DNA of 64,000 nt from Acidimicrobium ferrooxidans (GCA_020723485.1 DYIU01000005.1:1-64000), one strand, 5' to 3'. Positions 24,879 to 34,086 are shown, counted from the first letter of the stretch. Made by a program: numbers and translations. Notes: generated from the letters alone by a model not told the origin.

Positions 24879-26429
24879 CTACGGCGACCACTGCTTCAGA
24901 CCCAAGGCCGCCGGTCCGTGCAGGACAGATCCGTCCTTTGCAAACCTCGAGCCGTGACACGGGCAGTCCCAGCTCTCCTCCGCCGCGTTCCAGGTCACCA
25001 AGCACCCCAGGTGCGTGCAGAATGGAGAGACGCAATGGTGAACTCCGTCAAGGCCGTGGTATGCCGCGACTTTCGTGCCGTCGACCGAGACGATCCGGGC
25101 TTCGCCGGCCCTGAGGTCTTTCCACCGGCTTCTCGCGAGCGCCCTCTTGATGTGTCCTCGGGCAAGCCATCCAGAAACATTGGCATTTTCGACGATAAAC
25201 CTCCTGGCAGCGTGCCAGGACAACCTGTGATGGTGGTTGAAGACATCCGCCCAGGGGTTTGTCCTGCCGAGTATCGCATCCGAAAGGATCATTCCCGAGA
25301 CTGTCCCATTGGTCATGCCCCAGCCCTGGAAGCCCGTGGCTACCAGCACGCGATTTCTCCCTGCCTTCAACTCCCCGACCATGGGCAGCCGATCCATGGT
25401 GTAACAATCCTGCGTCGACCACCTGTAGTCAAAGGAATCCAGATTATGCGCATGAGCCGTCCGCTTCTCGAGGTCGAGGTACCTCTCGACGGTGTCTGCA
25501 GCCTGGCCGGTCTTGTGGGTGCCGTCTCCTGTGATGCCCACCATATGTTTCCCATCTTCCTGCAGGCGAAAGGAGTCAGTCCCGGAGCCGTTATCTGCGC
25601 TGTTGACCAGGATGTCATCGGGCTTGCCCGAGGTCCGCGCTGCGTAGCAATACGAACGCTTCTGGTAGATCCTGGCAAAGTAGAAAGCTGGATCAATAAA
25701 CGGGAAGTGCGTTGCCACAACGACGTAATCCGAAGTCACACGGCCGTGCGGCGTGATTACCTGATAACTTCGACCCTCTTCAAGGCCGACGGCTCTTGAA
25801 TCCTCAAATACCCGCCCTCCAAGCCGCTCGAACGAATCCAGCAAAGCCATTAGATAGCGTCTGGGGTGAAACCTCGCCTGGTCTGCATACTTGAGCGCCA
25901 GACGGTCGCCCAGCGAACCGCCGGCGCGCTCCACCGAGACCGGCAGGCCGAGACCACCCGCCAACTCGGCTTCGCCCTCGATTTCGTTCGTTGCAGCCCT
26001 GTGCCCCGCAAGCAAGAAGAGCGGCACCCGCTTGAACTGGCAGTCAATCTCTTCTGTCTTGACCAGTCCCTCGATCAAATCGATGGCCGACTGGCCGGCT
26101 TCCCCGTACAACCGGGCGCGTTCGGGCCCGAAGGTGGTCCGCAGGTGGCCATAGATGAAACCATGCCCGGATGTCACCTTGCCGGTCGTCTGCCCGCTCA
26201 CTCCGTGTGCCACCCTGTCTGCGTCGAGGAGCACAACAACGGCCCCGGAGCGCGCGAGGAGAAAGGCGGTTGTGATGCCTGCAATCCCCGCGCCTATGAC
26301 CGTGACGTCAGCATCGGCCACTCCTCGCAGCTCATTCCTTTCGGGCCTCTCGGTCGTCGTGGCGATCCAGTACGAACGTGGTTTCCCCTTTATATCCTGG
26401 ATACCGGCCATTCCACCCCTGTCCTTCAT
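24879..26429 (-). CDS. FAD-dependent oxidoreductase with C-terminal Rieske domain
   Basis: This 516-residue protein has an N-terminal DAO-type FAD domain (VTVIGAGIAGITTAFLLARS near 43) and a C-terminal Rieske 2Fe-2S domain with CTHLGC near 457 and CPCHGSRF near 478, both with the Cys-His pairs intact. DadA-Rieske fusions of this kind are widespread and poorly characterised. GAGGTGG lies 5 bases before the ATG at 26429; an ATG at 26411 is also possible. It converges on the SDR gene two bases away. Confidence 0.85.
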   Translation of the reverse strand: MKDRGGMAGIQDIKGKPRSYWIATTTERPERNELRGVADADVTVIGAGIAGITTAFLLARSGAVVVLLDADRVAHGVSGQTTGKVTSGHGFIYGHLRTTFGPERARLYGEAGQSAIDLIEGLVKTEEIDCQFKRVPLFLLAGHRAATNEIEGEAELAGGLGLPVSVERAGGSLGDRLALKYADQARFHPRRYLMALLDSFERLGGRVFEDSRAVGLEEGRSYQVITPHGRVTSDYVVVATHFPFIDPAFYFARIYQKRSYCYAARTSGKPDDILVNSADNGSGTDSFRLQEDGKHMVGITGDGTHKTGQAADTVERYLDLEKRTAHAHNLDSFDYRWSTQDCYTMDRLPMVGELKAGRNRVLVATGFQGWGMTNGTVSGMILSDAILGRTNPWADVFNHHHRLSWHAARRFIVENANVSGWLARGHIKRALARSRWKDLRAGEARIVSVDGTKVAAYHGLDGVHHCVSPFCTHLGCLVTWNAAEESWDCPCHGSRFAKDGSVLHGPAALGLKQWSP

Positions 26430-26479
26430 CCAAACCACCTCGGCTTACCTGGTATGCGTCTCAAGGCACGGGAGAAGGC

Positions 26480-26656
26480 TTATTTCTTCTTTTTGGGGAC
26501 CCTGGCGCCTTTCTCGCGGGCCTCCGAGAGCCCGATTGCTACTGCCTGCTTCTTGCTTCTGACCTTCTTTCCGCTCCCGCTTTTCAGCTCGCCGCGCTTG
26601 TACTTGTGCATGGCCTCTTCGACCGACTCCTGGGCCTTCTTGCTGTACTTGGCCAT
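26480..26656 (-). CDS. DUF6496 small basic protein
   Basis: This 58-residue protein starts MAKYSKKAQESVEEAMHKYK, continues with KSGSGKKVRSKKQAVAIGLS and ends GARVPKKKK. It matches the small Lys-rich DUF6496 family, which has no known function and often lies in stress-gene neighbourhoods. GGGAGG precedes the ATG at a good distance. It lies between the NRAMP-like gene and the Rieske oxidoreductase gene on the same strand. Confidence 0.82.
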   Translation of the reverse strand: MAKYSKKAQESVEEAMHKYKRGELKSGSGKKVRSKKQAVAIGLSEAREKGARVPKKKK

Positions 26657-26689
26657 CGCTCACACCTCCCTCGCCGATAATGGTTCAGA

Positions 26690-28018
26690 TCAGATCATGT
26701 AGAGTACCGCGATCGTTGCGATTGAAGCCCCCGCGAAGGCAAAAGCCGCCCATCCGAATACCTTCACCCAAACCGGATTTGTCTTCGCGCCCATTATCCG
26801 TGGATCATCTCCAAGCCTGAGGAGCAGAAACAGTATCGGCACAGACACCAGGCCGTTGATGAATGCTGAGTAATAGAGCGCCTTGATGGCGTTTATTCCC
26901 ACCAGGTTCAGCAGGAGGCCTAGACCGAAGGCCAGGACAATTAGCAAGTAGAACACTCTGGCCCGCGTGAACTTCTTTCCGAGGCCTTCCCGCAGCCTGA
27001 AGAGCTCCGCCAGGGCGTAAGCGCTGGCCCCTGCAAGCACCGGCACCGCAAGCAGTCCGGTGGTGATTATGCCGGCAGCGAACAGCAGTGAGGCATAACC
27101 TCCGGCGAGAGGCTTCAGCGCGTTCGCGGCTTGCTGCGCTGACTCTACATTCGTTATGCCGTTCTCATGCAGCGTCTGGGACGTGGTGATGATGATGAAT
27201 AGCATCACAACCTGGCTGAGCAGCATACCTGTGAAGACGTCTTTTCGCATGTTCTTGAGCTTCCGCCGTTGAGGAGCTTTATTTCCGGACCCGGACTCGT
27301 CATCGACGGCCTGCTGTTCGACCTCCTGCGAAGCCTGCCAGAAGAAAAGGTAGGGCGATATGGTAGTCCCGAATACGGCGATCATCGCGAACAGATACTC
27401 CCTGTCGAACGAGATCGAAGGAACCAGCGTGTCTTTGACGACGCGCGCCCACGATGGATCCGTCAGGAACCCGGTTATGACATATGCGAAAAGTGTCACG
27501 GTCAGATACTTGAGGTACTTGGAGTACTGCTCGTAGGGCACAAGTATCTCGAGCGACATCATGACTATTGCGATGATGACGGCAGAGAGAACGAAATTCA
27601 CCGGGAGCACGAGCCTGATTGAGGCGGCCATCGCCTGTATATCAGCCCCTATGTTTGCGACGTTCGCTACGACCAGCATCATCACAAGGACTCCGACGGT
27701 GATCCTGCTATACCTCTTCTGAAGAGAAGCCGCAAGACCCTCCCTCGTGACGATGCCTATCCTGGCGCATGCCTCCTGCACGGCGCTCATCATCGGAAGC
27801 TGCCACAGCGCCATCCACAGCAACTGCGTACCGAATGCTGCGCCGACCGAGGAGTACGTGGCTATCCCACCCGGGTCGTCGTCGGACGCGCCGGTGACAA
27901 CTCCAGGGCCCAGGCGCTTCAGGAACGCCCAGAAGATACGGAGCGGATTGTTCTTACCGCCTTCAGCAGAAGAGTCGTTGCCGGTATCTCGCTCCTCTGT
28001 TATCTCATCGGCTCGCAA
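26690..28018 (-). CDS. NRAMP-family divalent metal transporter homologue
   Basis: This roughly 442-residue protein has about eleven hydrophobic helices. The first carries ASDDDPGGIATYSS, the NRAMP TM1 region, with DPGG where Mn/Fe transporters have DPGN. The TM6 region reads GTTISPYLFFW, without the methionine of the usual MPH motif. Transport of a different divalent ion is therefore possible. There is no ATG before TM1 in this frame, and the likely start is a TTG 4 bases after the stop of the hemerythrin gene, so both genes are coupled. Confidence 0.75.
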   Translation of the reverse strand: MRADEITEERDTGNDSSAEGGKNNPLRIFWAFLKRLGPGVVTGASDDDPGGIATYSSVGAAFGTQLLWMALWQLPMMSAVQEACARIGIVTREGLAASLQKRYSRITVGVLVMMLVVANVANIGADIQAMAASIRLVLPVNFVLSAVIIAIVMMSLEILVPYEQYSKYLKYLTVTLFAYVITGFLTDPSWARVVKDTLVPSISFDREYLFAMIAVFGTTISPYLFFWQASQEVEQQAVDDESGSGNKAPQRRKLKNMRKDVFTGMLLSQVVMLFIIITTSQTLHENGITNVESAQQAANALKPLAGGYASLLFAAGIITTGLLAVPVLAGASAYALAELFRLREGLGKKFTRARVFYLLIVLAFGLGLLLNLVGINAIKALYYSAFINGLVSVPILFLLLRLGDDPRIMGAKTNPVWVKVFGWAAFAFAGASIATIAVLYMI

Positions 28019-28022
28019 GGTA

Positions 28023-28586
28023 TCAACCCGCCTGCTCGCCGCCAGGATCTCCAGCCGCCTCCGCCCGCGCGATAACCTCGTGTTCCGGGCGGCTGAGCTC
28101 CGGGCTCTTTCTTTCAGCGACGGTGCTCGTAGATTCTGTGAACATCTCCTCAACGACACTCCGTTGCTTCTCCTGGAGAGCCTCCAGGGCGCCCTTCATC
28201 CTGCCGGCATCGAACTGCTCGAGGAACGCGTAGAGGTCCTCTTCCTCCTGGTCGATATGGTCGAAGAACAGTTGACGCAGGACCCTGAACTGCGCGGCCC
28301 ATCGCTCTTCGTTATTACGTTCCTCATCGATGTCGCCGATGATTATCGAGGCCATGCGGTGGACCTCGTAGGCCATGTAGGTGAACAGCCTGGCATCCTC
28401 GTTCTCGAGCAGGAGCGGGTAGAAGATCTCTTCCTCCGACTTCATGTGCGGCACAAGCAGCTTTTTCAAAGCCGTGAAAGCCTCAGCCTTGTTGCCGTCA
28501 CGCCTGGTTGTTTTTTCCTCGAGTTCAGAGATGAGCTTCCTTAACTCCGTATGCTGTTTCTCGAGGAACGAGAGAAGTTCGTGCAT
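28023..28586 (-). CDS. Hemerythrin-like HHE-domain protein
   Basis: This 187-residue protein has the HHE ligand pattern (EKQHTELRK near 9, [11 protein letters not shown] near 47, HRMASIII near 75, [10 protein letters not shown] near 113). A C-terminal extension of about 50 residues is rich in Glu, Ser and Pro. It is upstream of the NRAMP-like transporter on the same strand, a pairing that suggests iron or oxygen sensing linked to metal transport. Confidence 0.82.
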   Translation of the reverse strand: MHELLSFLEKQHTELRKLISELEEKTTRRDGNKAEAFTALKKLLVPHMKSEEEIFYPLLLENEDARLFTYMAYEVHRMASIIIGDIDEERNNEERWAAQFRVLRQLFFDHIDQEEEDLYAFLEQFDAGRMKGALEALQEKQRSVVEEMFTESTSTVAERKSPELSRPEHEVIARAEAAGDPGGEQAG

Positions 28587-28707
28587 TTTGATCCCCTCCA
28601 GTTGCCCTCCCTCGAATTCGAGTGCCTTCTCCTTATCCCTTTTCGCAGATGGTCTATTTGTGTTTTTTTCAGAGATTCAGGAGGGATTGCATCAGGCTCA
28701 CCGTATC

Positions 28708-28760
28708 CCCCCTGCCGAGGGTATTTGTACGCGCAACTCTTGGGTGGGTGCGGCAGGGGG
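28708..28760 (+). promoter_or_regulatory. Long inverted repeat in the DUF1328 leader
   Basis: CCCCCTGCCG at 28708-28717 pairs perfectly with CGGCAGGGGG at 28751-28760 around a 33-base loop. It ends 34 bases before the DUF1328 start codon, so it would fold in the 5' untranslated region. It has no T run. The role is unknown. Confidence 0.45.
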
Positions 28761-28794
28761 CAATCGGCTGAACAGCGAAGGAGGTGCACTTGAT

Positions 28795-28968
28795 ATGTTA
28801 TGGTGGGCACTCGTTTTCCTGATCGTGGCGATAATAGCGGCGGTCTTCGGATTCGGCGTTGTCGCGGGCACGGCAGCCTGGATCGCAAAGATACTCTTCA
28901 TCATCTTCGTGATCCTGTTGATTGCCTCGCTCCTGCTGAACTGGCGCGGCAGGGGACACGCCGTCTGA
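28795..28968 (+). CDS. DUF1328 small membrane protein
   Basis: This 57-residue protein starts [20 protein letters not shown] and continues with a second hydrophobic stretch ([18 protein letters not shown]) and a basic end. This matches the YtjA/DUF1328 family of small stress-associated membrane proteins. GGAGG precedes the ATG. A perfect hairpin follows 31 bases after the stop. Confidence 0.85.
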   Translation: MLWWALVFLIVAIIAAVFGFGVVAGTAAWIAKILFIIFVILLIASLLLNWRGRGHAV

Positions 28969-28999
28969 GATCTGATACATCCACAGAGCGATAGTACGG

Positions 29000-29031
29000 C
29001 CGGCGGTCGACTCTGCTATGTCGACCGCCGG
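29000..29031 (+). terminator. Perfect 12-bp hairpin after DUF1328
   Basis: CCGGCGGTCGAC at 29000-29011 and GTCGACCGCCGG at 29020-29031 pair fully around an 8-base loop. Only a weak T stretch follows, so efficient intrinsic termination is uncertain. Confidence 0.6.
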
Positions 29032-29142
29032 TCCTTACGCGTGTGAGGGGAGCATTACAGAAAGTCGATTCTTTCCGCCATACTCTCGCGAGTTGTGATA
29101 GCGTTCTCGCGGCAGTCCATACGAGGCAGAAGGGCGGAAGAC

Positions 29143-29868
29143 ATGCTCAAGAAGGTCCAGCTCGGGGTCCTGCTTTCGGCGATGGAGTTCCTGGAGGCTC
29201 ACCCGCTGCTGGTGCGCATCTTTCTGAGGCCGGTCTCGAGGCTGCCACTCCTGTCGAGGAAGCTGATGGTGCTGCCACGGGCGTTCATGGGCTCGACCGC
29301 GTTCGAGATACACGATGTGGACCTGGCGCGCGGGCGCATCGGCATCGGGGGCGTGGAGGAGATCATGTTCGGGGCCAAGATAGCCGAGCAGCTCCACCTG
29401 GTCCTGGAGAAGAGGCTCGGCGACGAAGGTACCGCCGAGGCGCTCTACGAGCTGGGGTACAACCTCTGCAGGTGGGAGGTCGCGACCGCCCTGGGCGGCG
29501 GGAAATGGGCGCCTCGCCTCCTGGTGCCCCTCATAGCCAACAGCACCATTATCGACGACGTGCGCTCCGACCCGGTGCTCGCCCGGTTCTTTATCAAGGT
29601 CATGAACATGGTGTCGCGCCTCATAACCGACGAGGGCGGCTGGGGGCATCTCGATTTCGACGGGGTCGCTGGAAGCCCGATGCGGGTGGTGCTCCACAAC
29701 TCGCAGGAGGCAAGCTGGCTGAAGCCTTCAGACGGGCCCGTGTGTCACCTGTACGCGGGTATCGTAGCGGGCTATACAAGCGCTATAAGCGGCGAGGAGC
29801 TCCGCGCACGCGAGGTTGAGTGCCTCGCCGCCGGAGCCCCTCACTGCGTCTTCGAGATAAAGAGGTAA
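29143..29868 (+). CDS. V4R-domain protein
   Basis: This 241-residue protein is likely cytosolic. Its C-terminal half has the V4R (4-vinyl reductase) signature: VCHLYAGIVAGYTSAISG near 202 and a terminal VECLAAGAPHCVFEIKR with conserved cysteines. V4R domains bind small hydrophobic molecules and occur with bacteriochlorophyll, methanogenesis and aromatic-degradation genes. The first 40 residues form a hydrophobic helix region. The ATG at 29143 follows GGAAG. Function here is unknown. Confidence 0.72.
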   Translation: MLKKVQLGVLLSAMEFLEAHPLLVRIFLRPVSRLPLLSRKLMVLPRAFMGSTAFEIHDVDLARGRIGIGGVEEIMFGAKIAEQLHLVLEKRLGDEGTAEALYELGYNLCRWEVATALGGGKWAPRLLVPLIANSTIIDDVRSDPVLARFFIKVMNMVSRLITDEGGWGHLDFDGVAGSPMRVVLHNSQEASWLKPSDGPVCHLYAGIVAGYTSAISGEELRAREVECLAAGAPHCVFEIKR

Positions 29869-29902
29869 CGCAAAACGGGGTCAGGTCGATTGTTGCATTT
29901 GC
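29869..29902 (+). repeat. GGGGTCAGGTC element, copy 5
   Basis: It starts directly after the TAA of the V4R gene and reads CGCAAAACGGGGTCAGGTCG then ATTGTTGCATTTG. Orientation and position match the other stop-adjacent copies. Confidence 0.75.
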
Positions 29903-29945
29903 CCTTTGTGGCAGTAGCACGGGCGAACTTATGCAACATCTCGCG

Positions 29946-30416
29946 CTATTTGCCCTCGACAAGCGCCGCGAAGCGGTCCATGGACTCGGTCGCCCCTGCT
30001 TCCATCATGTCGCCCTGAAGTGCGCCGTCACGCTCCTCGAGCGTCTGGAACACGTCTGAGACTGTCATCTTCGTCTTTCCGTCCATCTCCTCCAGGCGTA
30101 CGGTCTCGAGCATCACGTGGCCGGGCATTCCCTCCCACTCGAACGTATATACGAGCTGTTCCGGCGAGACCATGTGATAAACGCCGTTAAACGCGTCCTC
30201 GTGCCCCTCCTCGTCGCGCTGCACGTAGCGCCACATGCCACCGGGTCGGGCGTCCATCTTCTCGACGGTCGTGGTCAGGGCGCTCGGGCCCCACCACTGC
30301 GGCACCATCTCCGGGTCGGTGACCGCCTTGAAAACGACATCGCGCGGCGCGTCGAATACCCTGGACATAATGACGTCCTGCCTGCCTGGCTCGGCCGTGA
30401 ACTCTGTTTTCGACAT
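29946..30416 (-). CDS. SRPBCC/AHSA1-domain protein
   Basis: This 156-residue protein has the Aha1-like START-type fold: SRVFDAPRDVVFKAVTDPEM near 18, QWWGPSALTT, and GGMWRYVQRDEEG near 60. These proteins bind hydrophobic ligands. GGAGAGGAG precedes the ATG at 30416, and the upstream extension in this frame has no family character. It converges on the V4R gene. Confidence 0.85.
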   Translation of the reverse strand: MSKTEFTAEPGRQDVIMSRVFDAPRDVVFKAVTDPEMVPQWWGPSALTTTVEKMDARPGGMWRYVQRDEEGHEDAFNGVYHMVSPEQLVYTFEWEGMPGHVMLETVRLEEMDGKTKMTVSDVFQTLEERDGALQGDMMEAGATESMDRFAALVEGK

Positions 30417-30592
30417 TGCTCGCTCTCCTCTCCGGGACGCAGTGTGCTTGCGGTTGCCTCGAATCATGTTCAATAGCTTCGGGTGCATTCCTGCCCGCTG
30501 GAGAGCCTTTTCAGCCGGGGGTCGGCAGGAGCGTGCACATGCTTCCACGCTTGCCTTATCATTGTCCCAGGCCACAACCCGGGAGATGTGAG

Positions 30593-32095
30593 ATGAACCT
30601 CTCTGATTTCGTCACCGACGCCGCCCTGCGCGCGCCGGATGACCCTGCTCTTCTCTTCGGTGAGACCTCGTTCTCGTTCGGCGAGCTGGACCGGGAGATC
30701 GACGCGCTGACCGGAGGCCTGGCCCGGCTCGGCCTCACTGTCGGGGACAGGTGCGTCGTGATGATGCCCAACTCGCCGGGATTCATCATGGCTTACTACG
30801 CCCTTGCGCGGATGGGCGCCGTCACGGTCCCGGTTAATCCCGTCTACCGGCGGGGCGAGCTCGAGCACATCTTCAGCGACTCGGGAGCCCGGGGGTTCAT
30901 CGGGCATGCCGACTTCCTCGACGAGCCCGCACCCGTGATAGCCTCGCTCCCGGAGATGAGCATCCTTGCCGTAGAGGGCGGAAGCGCGCCGGATGGGTTC
31001 GCGCGGCTCGACGAGCTGTTCGACCGCGGGAGAGAGGGCGCCACCGCCCGGACGGACGCGGGCGACCCCTGCTCCATAATCTATACGAGCGGCACCACCG
31101 GCCTTCCCAAGGGCGCGGTGCTCACACACGGAAGCCTGTCTGGTGACGTGAGGTCGGTTGCCGGGCTGCGCACCCACCAGCCGGGAGACGTCGTCATCGG
31201 GGTCCTCCCGCTGTTCCACATCTACGGGCAGATACACGTGGTGAACCTCTCTATGATGAGCGGGCTCACGGTGATGCTGTTCGACCGCTTCGACCCCGAC
31301 CGGGTGATTGAAGCCATCGAGCGCGAGAAGAGCACCGTCCTCTACGCTGTGCCGACCATGATAAACAGGCTCGTCGAGGTGGCCTCACAGCGGCCGCTCG
31401 AGCGCTCGAGCCTCCGGTTCTGCGTCTCTGGTGGGGCGAGCCTGCCGGTCGAGGTCCTCAAGAGGTTCGAGGAAGCTTTCGGCACCTGGATAATGGAGGG
31501 TTACGGCCTCACCGAGTGCTCTTCCACGTGCCTGGAGAACTGGCCCGGGCAGACCAGGGCCGGCTCCATCGGCTTCCCGACCCCGGGATTCGAGGTCCGG
31601 ATCGTAGATGAGGAGGACCGTGACGTCCCGCAGGGAGAGGTCGGGGAACTGGTCGTGCGCGGCCCGGGGGTCATGAAGGAGTACCTCAACCAGCCCGAGG
31701 CCACAGAAAAGGCGCTTAGCGGGGGGTGGCTCCATACCGGCGACCTCGCGAGCCGGGACGAGGACGGCTATGTCTTCATCGTGGACCGCAAGAAAGACCT
31801 CATCATCCGGGGCGGCTACAACGTATACCCGCGCGAGGTCGAGGAGGTGCTCTACTCACACCCCGCAGTTCTGGAAGCGGCCGTTCTGGGAATCCCTCAC
31901 CCGGACCTCGGCGAAGAGGTTGCCACCGCGGTAGTGCTCAAGCCCGGCGAGGGCGCGACCGCCGAGGAGCTCAGGTCCTTCGTGAAGGAGCGCATCGCGC
32001 CTTACAAGTACCCGCGGGTCATCGCGTTCGTTGACGAGCTGCCCAAGAGCTCCACGGGCAAGATACTGAAAAGGGAGATAGACCTCGGGGATTAG
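30593..32095 (+). CDS. Long-chain fatty acid-CoA ligase (AMP-forming)
   Basis: This 500-residue ANL enzyme has YTSGTTGLPKGAVLTHG near 162, EGYGLTECSST near 300, WLHTGDLASRDEDGYVFIV near 378, RGGYNVYPREVEEV near 405 and SSTGKILKREI near 490 with the catalytic lysine. GGGAG precedes the ATG at a normal distance. It overlaps the HMG-CoA reductase stop by 4 bases in convergent orientation. Confidence 0.9.
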   Translation: MNLSDFVTDAALRAPDDPALLFGETSFSFGELDREIDALTGGLARLGLTVGDRCVVMMPNSPGFIMAYYALARMGAVTVPVNPVYRRGELEHIFSDSGARGFIGHADFLDEPAPVIASLPEMSILAVEGGSAPDGFARLDELFDRGREGATARTDAGDPCSIIYTSGTTGLPKGAVLTHGSLSGDVRSVAGLRTHQPGDVVIGVLPLFHIYGQIHVVNLSMMSGLTVMLFDRFDPDRVIEAIEREKSTVLYAVPTMINRLVEVASQRPLERSSLRFCVSGGASLPVEVLKRFEEAFGTWIMEGYGLTECSSTCLENWPGQTRAGSIGFPTPGFEVRIVDEEDRDVPQGEVGELVVRGPGVMKEYLNQPEATEKALSGGWLHTGDLASRDEDGYVFIVDRKKDLIIRGGYNVYPREVEEVLYSHPAVLEAAVLGIPHPDLGEEVATAVVLKPGEGATAEELRSFVKERIAPYKYPRVIAFVDELPKSSTGKILKREIDLGD

Positions 32096-33273
32096 CCCGC
32101 TTCCCCCGGGCGGTTCCTGCCGAGCGCCTCGTGGGCGCCCGCCCACTCCTCGGATGCGATGGCGCCTATCAGTGATATCTCGCCCGCCAGGACCACCCCG
32201 GTGCATATCTCGGCGAACTTGAGCGCATTTCCGGCCCCCCTGCACCCGAGTATCCCCAGGCACTCGCTCTGCGTAGGGAGGCCCGTCCCTCCCCCGACCG
32301 TCCCGACAATGAGGGACGGGAGAGTGGCCGCCACATACAGCCCCGCGGCGGAAGCGCGGACGTCCAGGAGGTCGGCGTGGGACTCCGCGACGTTGGCCGG
32401 GTCGTTCCCGCAGGCGATGAAGAGAGCCGCGAGCCCGTTTGCCGCGTGGAAGCCGTTCGAGACGCAGCCGGCGTAGATAGCGCTCAGGTTTCCGTTCAAC
32501 ATGTGCTCGCAGACGATGTCAGGGCTCGTCCTTAGCCGGTCCTCGAGCACCGCCGCAGGTATGTCCACCTCGGCGGTCACCTTCTTCCCCCGGCTCTTGA
32601 GCACGTTAACGCGCGAGTACTTCTTGTCGGTGCAGAACTTCGAGGAGAGGTTGAACGACTCGATCTCGTCGGCTCCCGGGTACGATTCGCGGATGTCAAG
32701 GCACACCTGGTAGGTAGCCGCGTTGACCATGTTCTGCCCCGCCGCGTCCCCCGTGTGGAACCCGAACCGCACGTATACGTTCCGGCCCAGGTTGTAGGTG
32801 TCTATGTCAGTGAGCCTGCCGTGTTTCGTGGTCTTCGACGCGCTCGCCTCCAGGGCCGAGCGGTTCTCGCGGAGCCAGTCGGTAAACCTCCGGGCGCCCT
32901 CGAGCGAATCGAAGCGGAACATCGGCGCGCGCTGCATGTGGTCGCTGAACACCGCGGCCCGGCACCCGCCGGACTCCCTTATTACGCGCATGCCCCTGTT
33001 GTACGAGGCCACCAGCGAGCCCTCGGTGGTGGCGAGGGGGATGTCGAAGCTGCCGCGGGCGTGCGCGCCCTCGATGAGCAGCGGGCCCGCGAGGCCGACC
33101 GGCACCCTTGCAGTCCCCAGGTAGTTCTCGATGTTGCCCTTCACCGAGCCGCCCGGGTAGCTGTCCCTCTTCAGCCACTCGATAGACAGGCCTTTCTCTT
33201 CGAGGTATCTCTGCCTCTCCAGCACTTCGGCCTCGTCGCTGCCGTGGGCGCGCGCGCCTTCTACGTCTGACAT
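32092..33273 (-). CDS. Hydroxymethylglutaryl-CoA reductase, class I
   Basis: This 393-residue enzyme reduces HMG-CoA to mevalonate. It has the substrate-loop ENYLGTARVPVGLAGP near 62, catalytic Glu in TTEGSLVAS near 93, DAAGQNM near 178, catalytic Lys in FCTDKKYSRVN near 215, Asp in GNDPANV near 286 and GTVGGGTGLPTQ near 325. The C-terminal AGAHEALGR fits the catalytic His. These features match the class I, archaeal/eukaryal-like form, which is uncommon in bacteria. No other mevalonate gene is in the window. Confidence 0.92.
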   Translation of the reverse strand: MSDVEGARAHGSDEAEVLERQRYLEEKGLSIEWLKRDSYPGGSVKGNIENYLGTARVPVGLAGPLLIEGAHARGSFDIPLATTEGSLVASYNRGMRVIRESGGCRAAVFSDHMQRAPMFRFDSLEGARRFTDWLRENRSALEASASKTTKHGRLTDIDTYNLGRNVYVRFGFHTGDAAGQNMVNAATYQVCLDIRESYPGADEIESFNLSSKFCTDKKYSRVNVLKSRGKKVTAEVDIPAAVLEDRLRTSPDIVCEHMLNGNLSAIYAGCVSNGFHAANGLAALFIACGNDPANVAESHADLLDVRASAAGLYVAATLPSLIVGTVGGGTGLPTQSECLGILGCRGAGNALKFAEICTGVVLAGEISLIGAIASEEWAGAHEALGRNRPGEAG

Positions 33274-33412
33274 GTGACCATCTCCAGGTGCCCGTGAGCA
33301 GCCGCCTGCGGGTTGCGGCCGCCGCCTTCGCGTCCTGCTACTCAATCCTGTTATTATCACCACGAAAAGCGCGAAAGCAATGGCAGGACAGCGGGACAGG
33401 AAGGTAAGCGAA

Positions 33413-34084
33413 ATGGAACAGGAGCGGGGTGGGCATTACAGTTACGCGCTGAGGTACGCCTGGCTGACGTCGGTCTATGACCCGGTGGTGCGCTGGACGT
33501 GCCGAGAGACGAAGTTCAAGAGCGACCTCGTGCGGCAGGCGCGGCTGGCGCCCGGTGACCGGGTGCTCGACCTCGCCTGCGGAACGGGGACGCTGACGGT
33601 GATGCTGAAGAAGGTGGGCCCCGGAGCCGATATCACCGGCCTCGACGGCAGCGAGGGCATTCTGGACATCGCCAGGCGGAAGGTCGCCGAAGCCGGGGTT
33701 GACGTGACTTTCACGCACGCGCTCTCCTACGACATGCCTTTCGAGGACTCGACGTTCGACCGGGTCCTTTCGAGCTTCTTCTTCCACCACCTGGACACCA
33801 TCGACAAGATAAGGACCCTCGAGGAGGTCAGGAGGGTGCTTGTCCCGGGAGGCGAACTGCACATCGCCGACTGGGGCAGGCCGCCGAACTTCCTGTTCAG
33901 GTTGGCATTCGGGGTGGTCCAGCTGCTGGACGGGTTCAGGACGACCCGCGAAAGCGTGGCGGGTCTGCTGCCCGACTACATGGGAGATGCCGGGTTCGAA
34001 CTGGTGCTCGAGACCGGCCGCGTGCTGACGCCTCTCGGGAGCGTGTCGCTGTACTCGGCGGTTAAGCCGGGCATGGCCGCATAG
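33413..34084 (+). CDS. Class I SAM-dependent methyltransferase (UbiE-like)
   Basis: This 223-residue protein has the SAM-binding motif VLDLACGTGTLTVML near 45, an acidic post-I residue in ITGLDGSEG, and LSYDMPFEDSTFDRVLSSFF near 103 (motif II region). It resembles UbiE/MenG-type enzymes that methylate quinones or lipids. The ATG at 33413 has GGAAGG 8 bases upstream and is preferred over the ATG at 33380, which has none. It is divergent from the HMG-CoA reductase gene. Confidence 0.8.
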   Translation: MEQERGGHYSYALRYAWLTSVYDPVVRWTCRETKFKSDLVRQARLAPGDRVLDLACGTGTLTVMLKKVGPGADITGLDGSEGILDIARRKVAEAGVDVTFTHALSYDMPFEDSTFDRVLSSFFFHHLDTIDKIRTLEEVRRVLVPGGELHIADWGRPPNFLFRLAFGVVQLLDGFRTTRESVAGLLPDYMGDAGFELVLETGRVLTPLGSVSLYSAVKPGMAA

Positions 34085-34086
34085 GG

